Shown piece after piece: positions 14,876-30,000 of a stretch of 64,000 nucleotides of DNA. This DNA is from Todiramphus chloris collaris. Lineage: Eukaryota; Chordata; Aves; Coraciiformes; Alcedinidae. Below the pieces are notes generated by a model. It worked only from the letters and a program-made list of their open reading frames with translations, was not told the origin of the DNA and did no database searches. The position numbers and the translations under genes were made by a program. The stretch is from assembly GCA_025345505.1 (NCBI GenBank), contig JANVCC010000073.1:5947547-6011546 (forward strand), written 5' to 3'. Each line of letters begins with the position of its first letter. Position 1 is the stretch's first letter.

Positions 14876-17030
14876 AAAAAAAACCCCAAACAAACTGTTT
14901 TGAATGTTTGAAAGGGTAGCTAATAGCTTGCAAGTGCTTCATTACTTGAGAAAGCAACAGCATTGGGACCAGTTTCTTCTTTCAGCTTCGTCACTGACCT
15001 CAGCAGAATTGCTTGGCAGTATATTACTGTGAGGCGTATCAGAATCTGTCCAATATATCATATTATGATCCTCTCAGGGATGTTTATGGTCGTGCTGGGG
15101 TCCGTGCCAGATGAGAATAGGAGCCTGCAGCCATTACTTGGGCAAAAGTCCATCAGCTTGAAGAGCTGGACAGAAGGAGTAATTTGCCTTTGCAGACTGC
15201 AGCAATGGGTCATTAACTGGCAAAGATCCAAGCACTGCACAAGAATGCCAATTAAGTCATCGTACTGGTTATTGAAGCCACGAACCACAGGAGAGTGTTT
15301 TACTGATACTCACTTTGATTTCAAAAAATGTTTTTAAATATGGAGTCCAGCAGCATTAACCACACTTTCCATGCTTTCATTAAGGTAATGTCAACTCATT
15401 TAGCAGTCTCAACAGAGGAGAGAAGCAGCACGTAATGACCAAGGACTGCACAGACAGAAATTACACAAGCAAACAGCATTTCATTTCTTGTGAACGGCCG
15501 TGCCTCGGCAGCACACAGAACTCAAGTCCCTAGAAAGGTGGTAGAACTGGGACTGGCAATCTCCTTCAAGTCATGCTGTGTAGGAGTCATCAGTCATCGA
15601 TTTGCATCCCTTTATTACAGTACCTAGCTGGGAATTTGGTGAATTACCTGTTTTGATTCACAGAATTAAAGTTTTTGCATAGTACTGATTGTTTCAATAC
15701 GGGCGGATGCCAGTCAAAGGCACAGGTCATCTACTTCAAGCACACACAGGGGTTTCCAGCGGAGTTTCTTTGTACAGAAGCATCCATGTGAGCTGTGCTT
15801 CTGTCCAGATCATTTACTTGCAAAAGTTTTATTCCAATCATTTAACCATACTATAGATTTCTTATCCACAGCCGGATTTGAGAAGCTCAGAATGTCTTCA
15901 TACCCACAAACACATGAACACACAGGATCAACAATCAGTTGTGCTCTGTGATAAACCGTCCCCATCACTTCTAAAAGAGAAAGAAGCGTGAGCTACAGAG
16001 GAGCAACATGTTCACTGTGTTGGATTATACCAGTAGCTATTCTGAATGCAGATACCATGGCAGGGCTATACTGGTAACAAACAACTCGTGCTGCAGTTTG
16101 ATCTTCCGTAGCCTGCTGTAAATATGTAGTGGCTGTCTGAAGCCAGAAGAGCTGCATCATTACCTCGTTACAGAGACAAACAAGGAAAGAATGTGATTTT
16201 TCTAGATTTCAGTTACATTATTATAATTTACCATGTGACTTCCTTAAGTCTCACTCAAATGCCCTCACTTTCTCCGCGCAGCCTCCTTGATTCTTAATGC
16301 ACCTCTTTGTATGAGTGCACTTTACTGTCCCAGGAAAGATGGTGACAATTAATAAGTACGCTGGTTGGGAATTCTTTCTGGCATCTTTTTTCCCCCTGAG
16401 ACTATTGAAAGAGAGGCATTTACATATGTAAAGTACCATGAACTCAGTCTTCCTTAACATCCTATTTTACAAAAATGGCTGTGACAGCATCATGACTCCA
16501 TCACATGTAGGAGGAAGATCTAAGCTCGAGATATTTGGCTGGCTGCAAATGAGCAATTTTCATGTGGGAACATAAATACCACTAATGGGGATTTACAAAT
16601 GCTTTGTGTACAAAGATGTGCTTTAAAAAAAAAAAAAAATTGATTCCACTAAGTAATGAATATTTACAGCTTTGCTTCATCATTCATATAATGCCTAAGT
16701 ATGAACCTTGAGCTCGCGGTAAACAACAGAAAACAGTCAAGTCTATTTTTTCACTCCAAATTGAACAAAATGCTACAACATATTATATATATAAGAAAAA
16801 ATGACACTTTAAAAAAGGCTGTGGCTCTGTTTTTTGCTAATAACACACACAAAACTTACAAACTGTCTCAAGGAAAGGAGTGAAAATGAACATGCTGGAG
16901 AGCAGATGCCATCGGTTGACTGCCACGCACCCAGCTTCAGTTAACACTCTTTCAGTCAGAGCTCACTTAGTCAAACCTTGAATGTTTCAGAAGAAAGCTG
17001 GGCAATCTTCCTGATTTGTGCAACTGCATG

Positions 17031-17056
17031 TTGGTGTGGGTGTGAGTGTGTGTGTT
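17031..17056. repeat. TG-rich microsatellite, imperfect
   Basis: Imperfect TG repeats interrupted by GG and GA, about 26 bases. Confidence 0.75.
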
Positions 17057-19345
17057 TTCTCAGGCGTCTTCATTAGTCAGTGGTTTCAAGAAAGAGAAGA
17101 GCAAGGTTACTCAGCAGCCTTTCTCCTGTGCATGAAAACTTCATCTTCAAATGTGAACTTTTCTTTCTCCTTAGCATACCAGTGCGAGCTGTGACAGTTT
17201 GAGAGGTGCTGTCTGGGCAATGAATGGGGAAATTACTTCTCCTGTTCTGTGCATGTCAGTGGTCAGACACAGAGCTTCTCCATCCCCTACCCTCCAGTAA
17301 ACACACTGTGTGAATGCTCCACAAGAGATGATCACCCCTCAGCACCCTGGAGGTGCTGAACTCTCACGGGTGCTTCTCATCTCATTCACCCTAAAGGAAA
17401 CCAGCCAGCCAAGGCAACTGTCTCTATTTTGTCACTCTTCCACAGTTTGCATGGGATCTATCCCAGAAGACTAAAGGACTGATAACTCACCACAGCTCTC
17501 TGAAGAAGCCATGCAGGAAAGGCTTTCATTAATACTGTTGCTGGTTTCTACTACTTCAATTGATAAAAGTCAAAAAATATTAGGTAAGACAAGAAAAACT
17601 GACATCCTCCTAGAAGATGAGAGCAATGAGATCATCTCAAAACATGTTCATAATACCATTATTAAAATTCAGAAGTTGCTCATTTTATAGTCATTAACTT
17701 AAGTACAGACAACAGGAAAACTTTCAGACTCTAATCTCATCTTTCAGCCTCTTTTTTCTTAGTTGGACCTTGGATGTGAAAAGGCAGGAGGATGGACCCT
17801 TAAAGCAGGGCAAATATTATTTATTGCAGTGTTCTTTCTGTACTTTAAACAACCCTGACAGAATTTCATTCCAGGCAGTCCTCCCTGCAGCTCGACTAAG
17901 ACACAGATTCACCCAGTATCTTCATACCTCTGCCTGGGAAGCAAAGCCTGTACCTCAGTCTTTCAGATTATCCCTTTGATACAAGCATCTCTCACCTGAC
18001 CCTACTAACAGAGGGTGAAGAAGACATTTCACTCTTGCATCTATGAAAGCTCATGAAACTTCTCCCACATCCACGGTAGCAAAGTTCACCTGAGCAGTTT
18101 GCTCAGCCACATGAAATTCTATGTAGTACATCACTGAACTCACTCTTGTTTAAATAACAGCAATCATTAACGTGTCCTCAGTAAAGGACCACACTGGAAC
18201 ATCTGCAGCATCATGTGAGCCCTGGCAGTTGGCACCAAAGTACTGAGAAAAAATTGCCACTTATGTAAATCACTCTTTTCCTGAATGTTCCTGATAAGAT
18301 CTTGGACATCAGCCTCCTACTAGAAATGAAAGAGCATTTGCTTGCAGTCCCTCTTTGCCTTGCTGAGTACCAAAGATCTTTGAAGGGTATATTTTCCTGG
18401 CATGCAGCATACTTGTGCCAGCTGAATGAACACTGGTTCTGATCTAAATACTAGTGTTTTGAACTATGTATCTGGGGCATGATGCGAAGAACTAAGCTTC
18501 TGGAGTACGAGTGAACTTCAGGGATTTAAGCGTGGAGCTGTGTCTGACAAGGGCACAATGAACTCGCCAAAAAGGAGGCCATCAAGGCAAGCGCTTCCCC
18601 AAGACCAATTCAAATTCTATGATGCCAGCTTACATTTCAAGAGTACAAGAGGTCTGTAAGTTGAGATATACTTGGATATTCTGTGTGTTTGGCACTGAGC
18701 CTAGCTCTAATTTAAAAGCAAACAGATCCACACGTTAGGCGTGAGTAAAACTCAACTAGCCAACCCAAAACACTCCCCAGCACTCCAAATCCAAACATGT
18801 CAGGCAAGTATGCTTTGCATGACTTATGTCTGCTTAACAATTTTATAGCAGGGGAAGAGGCAAGGAACAAGCTACTAAATTAGTCACCAGTAAAAGATGC
18901 AGCAAATGACTAGTATACTGGAACACTCTTTCAGTCTAACACATTTAAGTTCAAATTATTAAACAGAAATGGAACAACAACAGTCCATCTGGTTTTGACC
19001 TGATCACTTCTGTCTGGTAACCAGCACATCAAGTGTTATCTTCTGCTATTCTAGTAGCCAACAACCTTCTAGACCAAGTGGCAAACATGCTCTAACATTA
19101 TTTTTTTTTCTTCTGCTTTTCCTGTTCAGTAAACCTCTAGTTTCCCCTGTGCGTAATTACATTATTGCAATCTGTCGTCCATAAACAGAGAAATCCACAC
19201 GAATAGATATGTCAGCTTGGTTGAGTGTGTGTGAACTTGCCTGGCTTTAAAGCAGAATTTACAGGAGCCATCTGGTCCACATTTGCTCGGGATGGGATAC
19301 AGCTAAACATGCAGGGATTACGATCTGATGAATGCAAGTAAAAGA

Positions 19346-19376
19346 TTTCTTTCTTTCTCTTTTTTTTTTTTTTTTT
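19346..19376. repeat. TTTC repeats running into poly-T
   Basis: Three TTTC-like units followed by CTC and 17 T. A simple repeat in the intron. Confidence 0.85.
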
Positions 19377-20966
19377 AAAGAAAAGGGCTCTTTCTGAATG
19401 CATTTTACCTTGCTCTGTTCTTTCATAACCTTACATCTAACTCACCTCTCATTTTACTCAAATTTTTAGGTCAGTGCAATGCCAGTGCTTTTGAATGAAG
19501 CTGTGCCAGTGTAAAATCAGAGTGATGTAGTAAGGGATCAAAGAGTACAATTACCAAGGGCAAACATGAAGATGCTGTAAGCAATGCTGTCACTTCTGTA
19601 AGGGGACTTACTCATACAACTTTCACAATGATGTGGGCAAGTCTCCTGGTGCAGGACAGATATGTATACATCTCAATACAATAATATGAGCCAAGGTGTA
19701 TCAATAGAGCTGCTCTCTTGTTTTAGCTTTGCTAAGCAAATCTTTATTTAGGTGATATGCAGGGAAATAATAATTGAGTGATTATAGCTTTTGGATGCAA
19801 ATGGGTAACAAAACAGATGAGATGGGAACACTTCAAAACCAGAATATATTCTGCTTGAGGAAAATCTAACAGGTAAACAACTGTTCAGAGAAGGCAGAAG
19901 AACTAGCACAGACAATCAGAGAAAGGAATACCGTATTTTGAGAAGGGAGAGAAGGTGAAGAGCATTGTGTTGTCCAGTGGACATGGGCTGTAGGGTATCC
20001 TCTGTGCACTTATTACTAAGAACTCTTGATACTGATGCTACTAGAAAGCTGACAGAGATAGTAATGAGGGCATTCTGTCACCAGATGATACTAAGATCTG
20101 GGAGATGTAGCAAAACTTTTTAATATCCAAATGGAACAAATGTAAAACTACATTAGTGTTAAAAATAATTAACTTTCATGCTTTGGGAGAACTGAATAAA
20201 ACAAACAAACAAAATAAACTGCCTAAATACAGAGAGATTTAATCTGTAGAGCTCTGCAATAAGTCCAGACCCTTGTATGTCCAGCAGATCCCCAAAGCTA
20301 AAACCATGCAGTAAGCACTGTACTGTTACACATACAGTGGGATGCACATCTAGGGAATTCAATTCCAGTGATATTCCTGCCCAGTACCAACTTCCCAGAG
20401 TGCCCTGAATTCTCCATCAAGGACCAGCTCCATGGGACATCACCAAATCCAAAATAAACCATTTGCTGAGTACCGTCCTACATCCTACTGGTTTCTGGAA
20501 GCTAACACCACAGCCTTAGTACAGTATCATAGCCTTGCCTAGATGCAGCCTCCTGTGGTGGCTTCTTTCCCTTCCCTTCATCATTGAGCATTTCAACTCA
20601 ATGCCTCCACTGTCTTGCAGCTTCACTTACTGCCTTTTGTATGAAGCAAGCTAGAATGAGTCCACACCAAGCCCTCCTGCTTGCAAAAGACCAGCCTTCA
20701 GCTGAAAAGCCTTTGAATGACATGATCAGAAGTTTCTTCAGCTAAAAAAGAAGAAACCAAGATACAGAGATACTACCAACCACCTCCTTCAGACCATCAG
20801 AGCAGGGTTTATTCATTGACCCTCTGCATTGGTTACTGAAGAAATGAGATCTAGCCACCATGGATAGAAACTATCTTAGCCATAATCCTCTTGATGTCAG
20901 ATGCCATGAAGCTGACCATAGTGAGGCCTAAGTGAGATGCTTTGGCCTTAGTCTTTCCTTAACTTA

Positions 20967-21026
20967 GAATCGCAGAATCATTCAGGTTGGAAGAGACCTT
21001 TAAGATCATCAGTTCCAACTGTAAAA
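20967..21026 (-). mobile_element. CR1 LINE 3' tail, about 60 bases
   Basis: The plus strand reads GAATCGCAGAATCATTCAGG, then TTGGAAGAGACC and AAGATCATCAGTTCCAACTG. These are the complement of the conserved CR1 3' end, ending in the ATTCTGTGATTC-like terminal repeat. Only the last 60 or so bases are present, so this is an extremely 5'-truncated insertion on the minus strand, in the same orientation as GRIA3. Confidence 0.85.
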
Positions 21027-24000
21027 CTAACTTCAGGCACATATGGATCATAGTCTCTTAGGTTCTCTTTCTAGCTGAGAAAGGTGCTGTGTTGATTCTT
21101 CTCTGTTTGCAACATGCGTGGAAATCAATGGAAGAAAATACATAAAAGAATGAAGTTGTGTAAGGCATCATCATGAGGTATTACTCACAACCTTTACCTG
21201 CAACTGAAAAACTAAAAGAGAACAAAAATCCCAATGTGTTGACTAGCACTCAACTGATGAGGCTCATTATTGTACGTTAAAAATACATGTCTAATTGTGT
21301 TTACATATTTATCTCAGCAAAAAAGATTCTAATTAGGAATCACAGACTTAGCAATTACCAGGCTGGAAAAGAAAACCTAACTTGTCTGGAAAACAACTGT
21401 AGCACATTCCATGGGAAGCCAGTTCTCAAAAGAGAAAGCCTACAAAACCGCAAATGGGAGCATGCGCAGATGTTGCAAGATGTGGAGAGCTGAACTCATC
21501 TTTTGGTGTCAATACTATCGTTGAGGAGATGTATTTGGCCTATCATATGACTTGGAGAAAAAAAATAAAATTAAAAGGCACCCAATAAAAAATGGAAGAG
21601 TGTGCTGCTGCTTCTCAGCGATGAGCCGCGCTGAACCACCAAGACAAGTCAAACCGCCTTACTCAAGATCTCCTCTTGTACATAGTGCTAACACTGGCCT
21701 TGACACAGCTCTCTGGAGTTACTTCTTCTCTTCAATGAGCCTGCAAAGCTCCTGATGTATCTCTGCTGTAATGACACATTTCAGCCCAGCTTCATTGTTC
21801 CAGAAGAACGTGGGCCCGTATCTCCCACAGATGGTCTACGCCTAACACAAAGCAGGGTGCTTCACGCAAGATGTTTCTGCATCATTCAGCCTTCAGAAAA
21901 TTCTTACCAAAACATTAACAGTCTTAACAACAATGCTAAATAATGCTCAAAGCACTGGAAATTAATGGATGTATTGTCAACGTTCCCATACAAAACAGGC
22001 AAATATTAAATTCCAATATAAAATGATTTGGCCTATCCCAGAGAAAGAATTGGTAATAGAGCAAATTTTCAAGTTCAGGTTCTCCCAGATTTGTTTTTAG
22101 TTCAAGCTGTAATATAATTGAGCATTTACTTTTAGAGATTCCTGTACTGCCTACAAACATGGTAGCCACCGAAATTGTACAGTAAAAACCTGAGTATGGT
22201 AGCCCAAAATACATTTTCCTCATATATTATTTGCTAGAGTACACTTAATAGCTACCTAGCTCCTGTGAACTGGGATACTGATGGAAACCGTTACTTATTA
22301 TTCCAGGTAAAGCTGCACAAATGTGATAGAATTACAAATAGAAAGGATTGTGTGGAATTAAATAAAAATGAATTATTAGGCTTAAATAACTTTTTTAGCC
22401 AAAAGAGAACATTAGTGCATTTTTTTTTCCTGTTACAGGCAATAAATATTCTGGAAAAAGGAAGTTTATCCACTTATCAACAGCAGAGGATTTTGAAAAT
22501 AGCTAAAACTTGGCCTCACATATCACTAGATTCATCTAAAGAGCTAAAAATGTAATTTTGGTGTGTGCTGCAAACTTAAAATTATTGATAACACAAGTTA
22601 ATTCTTTGCCATGATATCTATAGGGTTTTTAGCATGAGCATGCCAGAGTATTGCTGACTGCCTTCTCTTAACAATGTCTGGAACTGCTGAGTCTAAAAAT
22701 GATAAATATTATTCCTTTGAAGAAACAATCACAGGAGATTATGGTAATAAGACTATGAAATGAAATACATATTCATCACAAGAAAAAAATGGATTCACCT
22801 CAGATAAATGTCTTGGAAAAAAAATTCTGCTAGTTGAATTGTCCTCAAACATAGTAAAATTATTCTTTCTATCTGACCTTCAGTCAATCATGTTAGAAAA
22901 ATATTTATTCGTCTCCCTAACCTTTATCTACACTTTCTGTTTCTCAAACTACCTGAGCAAACAAATCTTTTGCCTCTGAGAATTTTCATTAACAGATGCT
23001 ATCAGCCTTTCAAAGTCTCTCTTCATCAACACCTCACCCTTTGCTATCCAGCATTTTAATTGCCCTTGCAGCTGGAATGTGTCTCACGTCTCAGCCCGTA
23101 AGTTAATTTCCTTTTATTTATTCTGAACACTAAAAAAAATATAGCAATCAAAGGGTGAGTACCGGTTTAAAAAATATTCTGAAATTTAAATGAGTTTTTA
23201 TGGTAATATAAATGATAATTTATGGATTCATACTCACAGTCTGCATGTGTGTTGCTTTTTAGTCAGTCAGTTGGGTATTTCTGCCTTTCCTTTTGCCAAT
23301 GGCTAGTAACAAGGAGCTTTTATATAGCACTATTACCTGTATTTTTTTAATACAAGCATTTCTCTTCATAGCAATGATGTATTCATTAATTACAAGGCTT
23401 CATACTAATTGAAACCAGGTCTGTATACCTCCTAGATTACTTGGCAATTTGGTCTGAATTGGGCTTGAACACACAAGCGTAGTTCTGCCATACTGACCAG
23501 AGGAGAGAATAGATCATCTAACCTGCTTTATACCGATTCCTCCCGTAGTAAGGCCACAGAATGCCAATTAACAAAGTTAGCAGAGAACTGGCATGACATC
23601 AACAGACACCACCAGACCCCGCACGGAGCCTGGGGGTAACGAATTACCTTTCAAAACATTCCACACAGATGAGGTGGCAGGATGAGGATGTACTGGTTCA
23701 CTCTATCAGTGACCTAACACCGTCGCTTATCTTCTGTGTATCAAAAAGACTTGTTTTATTCTGCAAGGCGGTGACAGGCAATAGGCTCACAGAGTAGAGA
23801 TGGCCCATGGCCAGTCAGGAAATTCCTGGGTCTGTACTTACTGAAGAAAAGGACTAATTCAATCTTATAATCCTATTTGAATATTAGAGGTCTCTTTCAT
23901 TAAGAATTTTAGCATTAGCTATCCCTTCTCTGCTAACACACAGAATGTTTTTTGGTTGCTGCTTGGTATTTCTCAACTTCTAAATACAGGGAGTGGAGGC

Positions 24001-27000
24001 AGTAACCTTAATGGACAAAGAAAACCACCCCAAATTTCAGCATCTGTGGCCTGTTACTGAATATATCATTTCTGATTTAGCTCAGGAAGGCAGCTCAGCT
24101 GAAATATTAGGCTGGGTTATATAGAAATGTGCTAACATTTCAGCATAAATATTCACTAAATAGCTACAGAAATTGGATTTCAAAGTTTAGGTCTGACTTC
24201 ATCTCTCCAAGTTTTGATGTGCTCAGGTGGGGAAGGAAGGAGAGGGAGACCATTCTTGGAGTTGTCTCCACACATCAGCAAGGGTTGGGCTTCAGATCCA
24301 GACTTCTCTACAGCATCCAAGATAATCTGTGACTACAGCACTCTCCGTTCCAGGACATTCTTCCCATGGATTGGGTATTTCCCCCCACCCCCTGTGGTGC
24401 CATCCCGTTCATTTTTATGCTCCACAAATGGAATTTACAGAGGACGGTATAAAAGCTATCTTGATCTATTAAAAAGCCAAAAAATGTTAACATTACCTAG
24501 GCACTGGCAGAGTTTGTCTAATTTACTGCTCTGATAGATGGTTTAGAAACGCCAGTATGATGGGTTTCACGGAGAAGCTGGACTTAGGGAATAACCTGTA
24601 TGACTTCAATGGCAATTTCAGCAGAGGCTCAACCTTACTACGCTTGACCAACTTGGGCAAAAACAGGATCTGCTGACAGACAGACACACACCTCAAAATC
24701 CGTCCCAAAAACTAGCAAAATCAAAAAATGGATCACCATGCAGACAGAACAGTATCAATACAAGGTTACACATCCTTCATTAATAGCCATTAGATCTTTG
24801 CTAACTGCTGCTGGACTACACACCCACATCCATCCACGACTATGCCACAAAATCACTGAACATGTGCAACTATGTTTCCTAGCTTTATATTATCAATAAG
24901 CATTTACAAAAAACAATCTTGCACATGGTAAATGGTAAAGATTCTTCTATATGATCTAGAAATGGTAATAACTGGACTATCTGAAACAACTAACATTTTT
25001 GCCTGTGATCCTCTTGGAAATGGGCTCACTCCACAGTTGCAGCACCAGTAAAATTCTCACAGGCATATGTCTCTCATTTTCAAAAGTGACTGGGGTAGGA
25101 TGGTAGGAGTAGGTTTGCAGAGGCAATTAAGATGCAGATGCAGAAGAATCTCAGGAGGTGGGGTATCTGCACTCCACTGACTTAAACGACAGCCAGGCTC
25201 AGACCTCACTGAGGTGCTTTTTCACAATGTGACTATGTCTATGTTGAAACCCTGAATACCTCTGAAAGACCTGTCCTGTGTGCCTTTGGAAATCACTTAC
25301 GAAAATAGGATATGTGCTGCTCAGAATATGCATTCTGTGGCCTGCTTAAAAAGTGGCACAGAATTCCCTACAGAATATGCTGTTAATTAGTTATTTCAGT
25401 TGAACACACTCAACAAGTGCCTAGATAAGGACTGACTGACTAAATGGGATGTACATATAGCTGAGACAATTATTAATCATTAGCTTGAAGAAGAAAAAGA
25501 AAGAGAAAATTCACCTCCAATGTTGCAGAGTGGTAGAGTGCTTATTACAAAAGGAAGGGGTTGTGCATAAACTGCAAACTCCCTGTTTTCACAGTTTCAA
25601 ACTAAATTGCTCTTCATGTTTTCTCAGAGTTGTTCCGTAAAATTAGGAAGCTCTAACAAACACATCCTTGGGAGCAGTCAGCCTCAGTGCTCTCGATTAT
25701 GCTGGGCTTTGCACCCAATTACGGTGCCAAGTGTTTACTATTATTTAAAATGTTTATATGCTATTTGAATATTCAATCCGATATTCAGTGAAACAAAAGA
25801 ACTCTTCTATTCCACTTGGTTTGATATTATACTGATGCATGACTACTCTTCCGTGACTCCAGAGTCTCACAAATCTGATTCCGTGGTTAGCAAACTACAA
25901 TGATAAAATATGCAAAGAGTTTAGTATTATCTAATCTGAAGGAGGGAATACAGAGGGAACAGCACACACAGCTAGAAGCACGAGCACTGATAGTTCTGTC
26001 ACTCAGTTTACCATTACTGTAGTCACTCAGGCAGAGAAAGATTTCACAGGACATGGGTATATAGAGTGAAAAGGTGGCAAGTGTTCTGTGCAAATCAGTA
26101 CTTTAAAATAAAAGGTTCTCATTCCACCACTGCCCTCCTTCAGTAGGGTGGCACTTGTTTAGTTTTATCCCCTCCCCAGGTAAACTACATAAAATTTCTG
26201 TATTTTAACACTTTCTGCCAGCGCAGTTATCTCTGTGCAGGTATGAAAAGCAAGGGAAAACCAGGTCGGTCACGCCTGTGAGCAACTGGGGTTGACTTCA
26301 ATAAAATTCCATCTAACCTTACTAATTATTAATGTACAGATGTTCTAGGCTCAAAATGTAATGCCTGTGCTTACACCAGGGAGCTGATCCCCTCTGACTG
26401 TACTCAATCCTAACTAACCCTCCCCCTGCAGAGAATTATCAAACCAGTATCTTTCTTTCTACAGCAAAAATTTCCATTGTTGTTTCTGAAAATAAAAATA
26501 AAAAGCAAACATTTAGAAAGCATATTCTTCAAATACTGGATTCATATGGCTGTGCTATAGACTGCAGCGTATCAAGACATCAAGAATCACACTCTACCTG
26601 TACACTTACTTAGCAGATCTCACTGAGGTCTTAGCTCTCAGTGCCAGGTTTTCTTGCGCACTGTTTGGGGCATGTCCAATCACTTCACCAATTCCTTGTC
26701 TTTTTACTTTTTTTTTTTTATGCGGCAAAAGATTTGTTGTTGTTTAAAAAGGTCTACACTGTGCATCTCTGTCCTCCTTCTTTGGATAGCCCTTTCGTCT
26801 CTGCCTATACTGAAAGTCTTGGTGTCTTCATTCCTAACTTTTGGAAACAGCACTGTTGTCTCCCCTTCTACATACACTTGATGGCTTCTGCTCATTTACT
26901 TCCCCGCTTGGGATTAAAAATCAAAGCATGCTGAAAGACAGAGGGCTGAGATGATGGTCTCACTACCACACAGTTAAGCATGTCTCATCTACACCTCCAC

Positions 27001-30000
27001 TGATTACAAGTTGCATTAGTGCTTCACGTAGTCTAGGATAAACCACTTCAGACCTTCAGCCCAATTTAAGCACACTCCTAAATGTCCTCTGCACTTGGGA
27101 CCACAGAGGAGTGGATTTATGCCATTATCTATCCTCAACAGCAGAAGAGAAACAACCTGACTTTCCAGTTCCTCAGCCTTTCACATTAACACCATCATCT
27201 CATTTTCCACGTATGTAATCTTTTCTCCTCCTCCTTACACCCTGAACTGTAACACCTTGGGGGTAAAGCAGGAAGAGAGCTAAGCCAATGGTGTATGTTC
27301 TAGATCTTCCCTTTTCCATTCCCTGTGAAGAGTTTTAAAACACTGGCAATCAACATTAGCCTAAATCTGCTTCAGCTAAAGCCATGTGGCATTCTTCTGG
27401 GAATTGAGAGATCACTTGCAACTATTCCAGCCATATTCCTGAAGAGATTAGTGTATGCTATTCCTAAAGGAGTCCACAGAAAGACTGAGTTTAGACTTAA
27501 AAAGAAGTGAAAAGCCAACAGCTTGCAATATTTTTAATATATTTCTTTGGCTCAGAGATCAGGCCGTGCCCACAGAGCCTGTTGACAGCTACAAAAAGTC
27601 TTACTCATAGTCTAAATCTGAAAAGACTTCTTTTGAAGCAAAGTAATGACAAAGTAATTCACCTAATCCAAATCACTGAATGCTTCTCCCACACCACCGA
27701 GTTCCAGGGAGCTCTGCCATTCCCTGTGGAGGGAAGAGCATCAGGTGCTGTGTCAAGCTGCTTACACAGCTAAACACACACCAGCAAGGTGACTCTTGTG
27801 ACCTTTCACCGCACGCACCGTGGTATTTACACTGTGCTGATGGCTTGTAATTTCTGCTTGGACACAATAACATGGCTCGTCTGTTGAAGTTAAAACTGAA
27901 CTTGTAGTGGCTGCCTATAGTAAACTATTAAAGGATAAAGCAGAACACTATTTATCAGCTTTACATACTTCGACTTCTCTTTCTTAGCTTCCTTCTGATG
28001 GACGTCTTCAACTACCAGGGCTCTAATGCTTACCAGGAGCACTTACCAAAGTGGAAACTTGTGTCTGTTGACATGAAATGAGTATGCAGCTCTCAGAGAA
28101 TATTGGGAATAGCTAAGGTCTTTTATTTATAACGAAAGAAGAGAGAAAGTGTAAACTTGAATCCAAATTATTATCTCTTAGGAAGTCACAGAAACCAATT
28201 CATGTCCAAAGGACATGACATTCAAGCAGCATGGAAAAATCTAAGTACTAGAGACACCTCCCATGGACTTTTCTAGGAATTCTGTATCGAGCTGAATATC
28301 TGGTGTGGCACAGAAAAGCTCTTCCTTGCTATCAGACATTTGTATTTTCTTGATTGATTTTTCTCTTAAATAAGTACTAATTATTGACAATGTGAGAAAG
28401 GTTTCACTCCCTACCAAAGCTGCAGTTCCTATATCCCTCACATAGCTCCTGAGAGCAACACTATAGAGCATGATCTCCAAACACACTGGATCCACCTCCA
28501 AGACTCTGGTGCCATGGGATGGCCTCGCAACACCCTGTGAGCTGCTGCACCAGCAGTTGTCTTTCAAACAATGACTTTAAAATTTCTCATGGGCCTCTGA
28601 AAAGCAAAACTGTGTCTTCTCTCTCAGGTGTTCCAGAATACATTACTAACACAAAGGAAGGCGGGAGATGAAGCCCATGGTGTGGCAGCACTCAGACTGC
28701 ATTAAAGCCACACTCCACAGGACACAAAACTGCAACGCCTGTATCCGACACACCCATACTGACCCCAGTGATGTATTGCTAAAAGGCTATTTCAAATATT
28801 CCTTCTCCCAAAAGTCCCATGGATAATACGCTTCAATTCTTTGGAAAGAATCCCAAGGAAAAAATAGAGGGAGATATCTTAAGAGACAAAATATTGCTAT
28901 GGTGCCCTTAGTCCTTTTTTTTGTCGTCGTTGGGGGTTTTTTTTTGTTCAGCAGCTATGTAATTCTTTTCTGGCTGGCTTGTTCTGTAACAAAGAGAATG
29001 ACCTCTATCGAATGGTCATCAAATGTGATGGTTTTAACAGAGCTCCTGTTGCAGTGAAACCGATGCACCGTGATTGTAGCCTGGCCCACAGAAGGCAGAG
29101 GCTCCACTGGGTATGGTCAAAGCAGCTCACTGTAGCTGAACGCTCCAAGCCAATTAGCGAAGCAAGCCCAGTTCATGCACAAAGTCATTTCCAGACACCA
29201 TTAGAAAACAAGACCTCAAGGTATAAAGCCTTGACTTTTAAACTATGTTTCTATTAACTGCAGAAGGAAAAAAAAAAAAAGTCAGGATTACCTTGTAATT
29301 TGACTTTGTCTGAAAAGATCAGAGGTCTGAAGGGGCCACTTCTTACAACACTGTAGCAGAGCTGTTTGTTAGAACACAGTATTATGCAGTGGTTCTTCAT
29401 GACCACGGCCACAGCTGATGGAAGAGCCACCAACTTCTCTGTCTTCCACAAGGAGTACAAAAGAGCCTGCTTTCCTGTCAGGGTAATTTTCTGTTACTCA
29501 ACTTAATGGATTTTGGAGCCTCTATTATGCTGCTTAGGATTTCCGCTTTGAAAACTGAACAGGAGGAAGTAAAAGGCATTTGTAAGGACATGTGTGAGAA
29601 CGAACGATACATGCCACCGGTCTAAGAGACAAGACAGTCTCAACATTAAATCTTGTCTACACCATCCGCAAAACCACCCTCACCACTAGAAGATGCAACT
29701 ATATACCATGGCTTCACTTAACTCCTGTGGAGCCACAGACTATTGATCTTCTGTACAAGATGAGACAAAAATAACCAAGATTAGGCAGACTGCTTGCAAA
29801 GTACCATGCAAGAAATACGACAGCAAGCAAACCTGACCGCTTCTTGTCTGATGGTTCTTGCATCTGGGTAGAACCTACTTGCAGAAGCTTTAGTTCCTAA
29901 AAAGCTCCTTACAACAGGCACAGTTCAGACATCTGTTTCTCATCGTCATTCGTAATGGAAATACAAATTAACACCTGGGGCAAAGGGAAAGAATCTCTCA

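Larger units (their letters stand above)
14876..20966. other. GRIA3: Intronic sequence, nothing recognised
   Basis: The 3' part of intron 3. It contains a TG-rich stretch near 17031..17056 and a CT/T run at 19346..19376. A 124-codon plus-strand open frame at 14963..15337 has no recognised homology and is antisense to the gene. No exon was found. Confidence 0.5.

Noticed and set aside
14963..15337. 124-codon open frame just upstream of exon 4
   Set aside because: It is on the opposite strand from the gene with no homology recognised, so probably chance.
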